DNA from: Fluviicola sp.
GTDB taxonomy: Bacteria; Bacteroidota; Bacteroidia; Flavobacteriales_D; Crocinitomicaceae
Direction of reading: 5' to 3'
DNA: 49,880 bases
Assembly (NCBI GenBank): GCA_021300395.1
Contig: JAJTEO010000043.1
Location: 1-49,880 of the forward strand
Shown: piece by piece, positions 45,051 through 49,880 of the stretch
Layout: every line of letters begins with the position of its first letter
Numbering within the stretch: the stretch's first letter is position 1
The notes under the pieces: model-generated
Told to the model about the DNA's origin: nothing
The model's input: the letters and a program-made list of their open reading frames with translations, nothing else
Databases searched by the model: none
Made by a program: the position numbers and the translations under genes

Positions 45051-47133
45051 TTACTGCTAAACCAGATGCTGTGCCCAATGTAGTTGTATAACCATTTTGA
45101 GTTCTAATTTTTAAATTATAATAAGTCGTAGTCCTTACCGTTTGATTACTTGGAGAATAAGTATCACCTTGACAATAATAAACTGTACCTGTACCTGGAT
45201 TAAAGTTGCCATTAGTTGTAAAATAAGGATTAATATCATCCCCTGGATTTGCCCACATTGAAGCATCTGGATTTCCCCAAATATTCAAATTACCTGCTCT
45301 CAAATATAAAGTTCCTTCTTGAAAGAAAAATTCAGTTGTTACATCATAACCATTCATATCGAAAGACCCACCTGTTTGCACATAAAAATGTCTAACATTT
45401 ACATTGTTTTGTAATGTATAACTTGATCCACTTTCAAAAGAAAAGGGACTAGCAACACCTGAGAAAAAATTACCCGTTCCGCCAAATGTTTTACTTGAAC
45501 CATATAAATAGATATAAATTGTACCTGTATGATTAATTGTACCATTATTTACTAAATTCCCATAGATATCAATAGTACCAATTGAAGTATTTTGAAGTGT
45601 TAACGTAGCTCCTGAATTTATAGTAATATTTAAACATTCAGCTGAAACACCTTCTGCAATTGTTGGTGCATATGTTGTACCTGATGGAATTGTAACATTA
45701 TCTGAAGAAGTTGGCACAACAGTTCCTGACCAATTTGATGCTGTATTCCAACTAGTACTTGTACCTCCAACCCAAGTTAAATTATTCGAACTAGTTGAAC
45801 ATCCAGAAGAATTTGATGAACCACTCCAATCCCAGCTACTATTTACTGCAGCAACATGAACATAATAGGTTGTACTAGGATTTAACCCAGTAAAAGTGTA
45901 AGTAACTGTTGGAGAATTAACTAATTGAGAACCGACAGAGTAATCTCCGAAATATGTTGCATTTTGATCTATTAAAACATAATAATAACTAGCACCTGTA
46001 CTAGCAGACCAAGTAGCAGAAATAGAAGATGATGAGACTGTGGAACAAGTTAATCCTGTAACATTTAAAGGTACTGTCTTAAAAGTTGAGGAACTCGCCC
46101 ATGAACTGTATGAACTACCACCACAATCACTTCTTACATACAAAGTATATGTCGTATTAGCAGACAATCCAGTTACAGAAGCAGAAACTACTCCTGCACC
46201 TGTTGTTCCACTTGCAGCTAAACCTGTTGCACCACTTCCTCCAGCACCAGAAGATCTAACTTCCCACTGATAACCATTTGCAGGAGCAGAACCTGGAGCA
46301 GTCCAAGAAGCTGTACATGTTGTTTGGGCTATCGCACTAGTCGTTAATGAAGAAGGTGCAGAACAAGATGATACAGGAGTAAAAGTATATTTTTGACCTT
46401 CAGCAGGTTTTGCAGACAAGCTGGTTGTAAATGTTCCTGATTGAGCTGTAGGCGAAGTACCTGTTCCATTTAAAGTTAAATAGGCACCTGCCGCATCATA
46501 AATTCCTATCGAAGCAGAACCCGAACTTACAGCAGTTGCCCCACGTGAATAATAATATTCAATAACATTAGTTGTTTCATACAACCATATTTGAAAAGAA
46601 ATCACATCGCCACCTGCCGAATAATTCCACTCAGACTGATACCATTCAATTTTCAAAATTCTATTTGGAGCTGAACCCGAAGTAACATATCTTGGATAAT
46701 TCCCATTTTGTAAATCATCCCACAAAGGAAACAAACAAGGCTTCATTAAATTAGCATTCGATGACGAATTGGTTACATATGATGAATTTGTTGCAGTAAA
46801 TGACAACCAACCATTACTTCCAACTCTACAAATCGAATAATCTGTACCTGAAAAATTAAACGTAAAAGGTAAGGTAAGTGTACTTGAATAATTTTCATCA
46901 TCAGTTGGTCCGGAAAAACCAGTAAAATTAGTCGTACCAGTTAATACATTATAAGTTGAAGAACTAGCTGAAAAAGTATAACTACTTGCTTGTGAGTATA
47001 TTTCATTTACAGAAGTAAACAAAAATAAAACTAAAACAACAAATTTTAGAAAATTTAAAATAACAGCATTTCCATTGCAATAAACAGATTGTTTTACGTT
47101 CGAGTCCATAACCATATAATTTAACATCATCAA
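42904..47133 (-). CDS. Giant secreted fibronectin-III/beta-repeat protein with a T9SS-type tail (surface protein 4)
   Basis: 1409 aa. The frame starts MMMLNYMVMDSN; the hydrophobic signal NFLKFVVLVLFLFTSVNEIYSQ lies at about residues 27-48, so a start at a later Met is possible. Order: an all-beta domain about 50-250, two fibronectin-III repeats (about 255-350 and 352-445; typical CSAPSSLTTSAIAQTTCTAS), a beta-helix-like region (about 450-880), a MAM-like insert (about 890-1050), a beta region and the common tail ending YSGVVFDMYSDGSSVKRIQ. Bases 42904 to about 45050 are closely similar to 39332 to about 41470. Probable T9SS cargo. Complete. Confidence 0.8.
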   Translation of the reverse strand: MMMLNYMVMDSNVKQSVYCNGNAVILNFLKFVVLVLFLFTSVNEIYSQASSYTFSASSSTYNVLTGTTNFTGFSGPTDDENYSSTLTLPFTFNFSGTDYSICRVGSNGWLSFTATNSSYVTNSSSNANLMKPCLFPLWDDLQNGNYPRYVTSGSAPNRILKIEWYQSEWNYSAGGDVISFQIWLYETTNVIEYYYSRGATAVSSGSASIGIYDAAGAYLTLNGTGTSPTAQSGTFTTSLSAKPAEGQKYTFTPVSSCSAPSSLTTSAIAQTTCTASWTAPGSAPANGYQWEVRSSGAGGSGATGLAASGTTGAGVVSASVTGLSANTTYTLYVRSDCGGSSYSSWASSSTFKTVPLNVTGLTCSTVSSSSISATWSASTGASYYYVLIDQNATYFGDYSVGSQLVNSPTVTYTFTGLNPSTTYYVHVAAVNSSWDWSGSSNSSGCSTSSNNLTWVGGTSTSWNTASNWSGTVVPTSSDNVTIPSGTTYAPTIAEGVSAECLNITINSGATLTLQNTSIGTIDIYGNLVNNGTINHTGTIYIYLYGSSKTFGGTGNFFSGVASPFSFESGSSYTLQNNVNVRHFYVQTGGSFDMNGYDVTTEFFFQEGTLYLRAGNLNIWGNPDASMWANPGDDINPYFTTNGNFNPGTGTVYYCQGDTYSPSNQTVRTTTYYNLKIRTQNGYTTTLGTASGLAVTNDLTFLNTSSAGGIATNAYDVTVANNMIIGNTGNALTLNLANRIYRASGTGTITMGNVSGHAINVTYASASNYAVSGFGTPTFYGTFTYNSGSAQKVIPATYNNFVSTGSGTKTLFGNIDINGNATLSGGKLAQSTFDITVAGNWSSSGDYFTEGTGTVTFDGSGDATVSATTAMLGGGSSSLFSDSFENGGALSAGWSTTLVTDGGVNPAITCVSSSSYPTGFSASNGSYFVRFNSFTASGTGQMRLHRSSGFSTTNYSNIVVNFDWTKDNGYDTDDDYVNVQYSTNGSTWTSVGSSITRYSASGDSWTSQSVTLPAGAENQATIYIAFLFTSEFGNDCHIDNVSVTGDSGTPFSGEVFNKLQMNKTGGASTTMASNITAQTSLTLTSGFLKTASYTLTLGTSSSNATVTGGSSSSYVVAYDNSGTIGYVKHFVNSNAAYSLPIGDANYYVPMTFTLTSATLSSASITAYTKGVKVTGLNASLTNYVNRFWEVSPSGITSPTYTMAYSYNNADIVGSETNFKPVKLSSGTWYKPTGCTFLTGTAQGTAALDAGTNTLTWSNLTSFSSFGGAGDQAVALPIELLSFEAKKYQNNVKVNWKTASEINNDYFTVERSLDGESFSKVSEVDGAGNSTHTISYFLIDTEFSNGINYYRLIQTDYNGTETSSEIVAVDMTKIQGEKVMTVNTAGQEVNESYSGVVFDMYSDGSSVKRIQ

Positions 47134-47264
47134 GATAATTAAATTATTTAATAAATAAACTTTAAATGAATAAATTACTGTTTAAAACGATATTATTTAC
47201 CCTAGTAATTATTATTTGATAAATTTTAAATCATAAATAGTTCTTTAACTCAAAAAAACATAAC

Positions 47265-47301
47265 AAAAAAAGCGAGTAATAATTTCTCCTTACTCGCTTT
47301 T
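47265..47301 (-). terminator. Terminator of surface protein 5
   Basis: AAAAGCGAGTAA / TTACTCGCTTTT, 12-bp stem with a 10-nt loop and a T-run on the minus strand, 32 bp past the stop. The rest of 47134-47264 shows nothing else. Confidence 0.85.
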
Positions 47302-47332
47302 CCTTTTGAAAATTTAAACCTAACCTTTTAAC

Positions 47333-49880
47333 CTAAAACTGTATTCGTTTTACCGATGTACCATCTGAATAAATATCGAATACAATGCCTTTTGCTGTTT
47401 CATCAACTTCTTGACCTAGAGAATTAACTGTCATAATAATTACACCTTTATTTTGTGTTTGTGACATATCAACTGAAATAATATCTGAATAAGTTTCCTC
47501 GCCGTGAAAACTTGTTAATTTTAATCTATAATATAAAATTGTTCTATCAAAATCAGAATCCATTGTAAAATAGCTAATTGTATGTACAGAGTTTCCTGCA
47601 CCATCAACTCTTGTTATTTCAGAAAAATCTTTACCATTCTCACTTCTTTCTAATGTGAAATAATCATTATCAACTTCAGATGCTGTTTGCCATGAAACTT
47701 TCACATCTTTTTGATATGGCTTTGCATTAAATGAAACCAATGTTATTGGCAATGTTACAGCATATTGTTGAGAACCTAATGTAAAAGGGCTATACGCTGA
47801 CCAATTGGTATTCGACGATACAACTCCTGAAGAAGTTCCCGAAATATTATTTCCACCAGCATTCTCCCAGGCTGTACCTGTGAAATGTGCTACAATTAAA
47901 TCAGATGCATTTGGTGCGTATACATTACTGTTTGAACCCCAAGACAATTCTATTGTTGCATCTGAAGCTCCTGAACGGTCAATTGTCCAGTATTCTCTTT
48001 TACTTGGTTGGTAAATTGACCCTCCTGTTACGGTATATGTCCCATATCCAGCTCCATAATATTTCACGGTCCAAGTAGTTGCTGATGAACTAGATGGAGT
48101 AACTGAAGCCTGTCTATATAAAGTACTTGTACCTACAGGAAATGTAAATTTCGTAGTAGAGTTTGTGTTTTTCTTACAAAAACCTACAATACATTTTGTA
48201 TCTGCAGCACCTGAAACCGAACCAGTAGTTTCAAATGTTACCGCTTCTGTTGAAGAAGATGCTGAAATATTACCTGAAGTAAATGTTAGTACTCCGTTAA
48301 TCGTAATTCCTTTTGAAACTGTTAAACCAGCAGAATTATTTAAGGTCAAATTATTAAACGTCGTATTAGAATTTCCATTAATTGTTTGAGCTGAAGTTCC
48401 ATTAAAAATAGTCGTTCCTGCACCAGAAGTAAATGTTCCATTATTTGTGAAATCTCCTTTAACAGTCAAATTATAAACGGATTGATCCAAAGTTGCACCT
48501 GCTTCTACAATTAAACTTCCAATAGTTGTATTACTTCCTAAAATTGGCTGAGAAGTGACACATGTATTTGTGGAAGAAATGATTACTCTATCATTTAATG
48601 ATGGAGCAACTGAAGGAACACTATAGGTTGAACCATTGAATGTTTTCCAATTTGACAACGTATTCCATGCAGTACTTGAACCATACCAAATAAAATCACC
48701 AGAAGCCACAGTTGTTGAAACAGTTGGATTGGAAGAAGTTGTCGTCACTACATGTGTTGTTGTTACCGGACCACTACATCCTGCTGCACTTGCTGTGATT
48801 GTTGTTGTTCCACTCCATCCTGCTGCATACGTTACAGCACCTGTCGAAGCATTGATGCTATTTCCGCTAAATGCTAAAGTTGTTGCATCTAAACTATATG
48901 TGATTCCTGTTGAATTCGTTGCTGTAGTTGTTGTCGTAACTGTTGCAGCTCCTTGACAACGGGTTGATGTTGCCGGGGAAAATGCATTGATTGTTACTGT
49001 TGGGGTTACAGTAAATGAAACATCGCTCGTTGTTGCTGAACATCCTCCATTTGCTGCAATAGTGTAACGCACCGTTGCTGTTGTATTTGCCGCAACATCT
49101 GCCGGAGTATAAGTTGTTCCAGAAATAGTTCCTCCACCTGCTATCACTGACCAAGAACCTCCTGAAGGAGTACCTGTCAATGCCTTGGTTTGTGTTTCAC
49201 AAATATCTGCAGTAGTCGTGGTGTTGGTTGCTGTTCCTGCATTTGAATTCACTGTAAATGAAACATCGCTCGTTGTTTCTGAACAACCTCCATTTGCTGC
49301 AATCGTGTAACGCACCGTCGCTGTTGTATTTGCCGCAATATCTGCCGGAGTATACGTTGTTCCAGAAATAGTTCCTCCACCTGATATCACTGACCAAGTA
49401 CCTCCTGAAGGAGTACCTGTCAATGCCTTGGTTTGTGTTTCACAAATATCTGTCGTAGTTGTGGTGTTGGTTGCTGTTCCTGCATTTGAATTCACTGTAA
49501 ATGAAACATCGCTCGTTGTTGCTGAACATCCTCCATTTGCTGCAATAGTGTAACGCACAGTTGCTGTTGTATTTACTGCAACATCTGCCGGTGTATAAGT
49601 TGTTCCAGAAATAGTTCCTCCACCTGATATCACTGACCAAGAACCTCCTGAAGGTGTGCCTGTCAATGCCTTGGTTTGTGTTTCACAAATATCTGTCGTA
49701 GTTGTGGTATTAATCGCTGTTCCTGCATTTGAATTCACAGTAAATGAAACATCGCTCGTTGTTGCTGAACATCCTCCATTTGCTGCAATCGTGTAACGCA
49801 CAGTTGCTGTTGTATTTACTGCAACATCTGCCGGTGTATAAGTTGTTCCAGAAATAGTTCCTCCACCTGATATCACTGAC
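47333..49880 (-). CDS. Giant secreted Ig-like repeat protein with a T9SS-type tail (surface protein 5), 5' end outside the window
   Basis: At least 847 aa; the frame is open to the window edge, so the true start lies beyond 49880. From the N-terminal side: near-identical 81-residue Ig-like repeats (each with [31 protein letters not shown] and [20 protein letters not shown]), a linker and an Ig-like unit, a beta-helix-like part, another beta domain (about residues 560-710) and the common tail ending [19 protein letters not shown]. The tail differs slightly from the others ([11 protein letters not shown]). Inferred T9SS export. Its repeat number is probably variable. Confidence 0.8.
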   Translation of the reverse strand, partial: SVISGGGTISGTTYTPADVAVNTTATVRYTIAANGGCSATTSDVSFTVNSNAGTAINTTTTTDICETQTKALTGTPSGGSWSVISGGGTISGTTYTPADVAVNTTATVRYTIAANGGCSATTSDVSFTVNSNAGTATNTTTTTDICETQTKALTGTPSGGTWSVISGGGTISGTTYTPADIAANTTATVRYTIAANGGCSETTSDVSFTVNSNAGTATNTTTTADICETQTKALTGTPSGGSWSVIAGGGTISGTTYTPADVAANTTATVRYTIAANGGCSATTSDVSFTVTPTVTINAFSPATSTRCQGAATVTTTTTATNSTGITYSLDATTLAFSGNSINASTGAVTYAAGWSGTTTITASAAGCSGPVTTTHVVTTTSSNPTVSTTVASGDFIWYGSSTAWNTLSNWKTFNGSTYSVPSVAPSLNDRVIISSTNTCVTSQPILGSNTTIGSLIVEAGATLDQSVYNLTVKGDFTNNGTFTSGAGTTIFNGTSAQTINGNSNTTFNNLTLNNSAGLTVSKGITINGVLTFTSGNISASSSTEAVTFETTGSVSGAADTKCIVGFCKKNTNSTTKFTFPVGTSTLYRQASVTPSSSSATTWTVKYYGAGYGTYTVTGGSIYQPSKREYWTIDRSGASDATIELSWGSNSNVYAPNASDLIVAHFTGTAWENAGGNNISGTSSGVVSSNTNWSAYSPFTLGSQQYAVTLPITLVSFNAKPYQKDVKVSWQTASEVDNDYFTLERSENGKDFSEITRVDGAGNSVHTISYFTMDSDFDRTILYYRLKLTSFHGEETYSDIISVDMSQTQNKGVIIMTVNSLGQEVDETAKGIVFDIYSDGTSVKRIQF
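49008..49880 (-). repeat. Tandem 243-bp repeats (81-residue Ig-like units)
   Basis: About 3.6 copies, period 243 bp, starting near 49008 and running to the window edge with only scattered base differences (for example A/G/T changes in ATATCTG and ACTGCAA). The period is a multiple of three, so the frame is kept. Assembly of such arrays is unreliable. Confidence 0.85.

Noticed and set aside
46040-46270. Plus-strand frames inside the surface-protein region (also 38336-38728 and 48636-48956)
   Set aside because: They are antisense to long, domain-bearing genes and reflect the biased composition of Ser/Thr/Gly-rich repeats.
49008-49880. A CRISPR array or satellite
   Set aside because: The 243-bp units are coding, in frame and continuous with a secreted-protein gene; there are no short repeats with unique spacers and no cas genes.

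Overview
The window is about 50 kb of a low-GC (roughly one third G+C) chromosome from the phylum Bacteroidota, most likely class Flavobacteriia, order Flavobacteriales. I infer this from protein families, not from a database search: five large secreted proteins share a type IX secretion (T9SS)-style C-terminus; there is a Fur-purA-OstA block, an ExbB/ExbD/TonB-like/folC block and a fused RelA/SpoT protein; and promoters have the Bacteroidota form TTG-N18/19-TAnnTTTG. A family such as Crocinitomicaceae is possible, but I cannot fix the genus.

Layout. 1-3.8 kb, minus strand: purT, a DjlA-like TerB protein without its J domain, and htpG. 3.9-10.5 kb, plus strand: two tandem paralogous membrane proteins, a broken short-chain dehydrogenase, and an efflux operon (lipoprotein adaptor, FtsX-type permease, ATPase) damaged at the permease/ATPase joint. 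10.5-15.4 kb: a small secreted protein, gmhA, then a fur-STAS-purA-OstA operon. 15.4-20 kb, minus strand: spoT, fahA and a broken ychF. 20.2-22 kb: an SRPBCC protein and a broken M28 peptidase. 22-27.3 kb: two tRNA genes (Asp and Val), each followed by a degenerate tRNA copy and a small GIY-YIG nuclease gene; between them lie SelO, a thioesterase and ExbB/ExbD. 27.4-33.2 kb: folC, a TonB-like protein, glutamate dehydrogenase, anmK and an acyl-CoA dehydrogenase. 33.2-49.9 kb, minus strand: five giant secreted repeat proteins, the last running off the window and ending in 243-bp tandem repeats.

Two things stand out. First, at least eight conserved genes or gene joints lack an internal or junctional block: purA, ychF, an SDR gene, an M28 peptidase, the permease/ATPase joint, the TonB/folC joint, a T9SS protein and the J domain of djlA. 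The missing pieces are roughly 100-250 bp where they can be estimated. In most cases the flanking halves match the family well, so the cause is either a systematic assembly defect or an unusual deletion process; only reads or a close relative can decide. Second, both small GIY-YIG genes sit just downstream of tRNA genes, beside degenerate tRNA copies in which arms have been replaced or interrupted by short perfect palindromes. This looks like a tRNA-associated nuclease/palindrome module and is the best candidate here for a little-described system.

Roles are otherwise housekeeping (purine synthesis, stringent response, chaperone, tyrosine and amino-acid catabolism, peptidoglycan recycling, LPS heptose) plus surface or extracellular protein production. 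No CRISPR array, transposase, integrase, phage gene or rRNA was seen.
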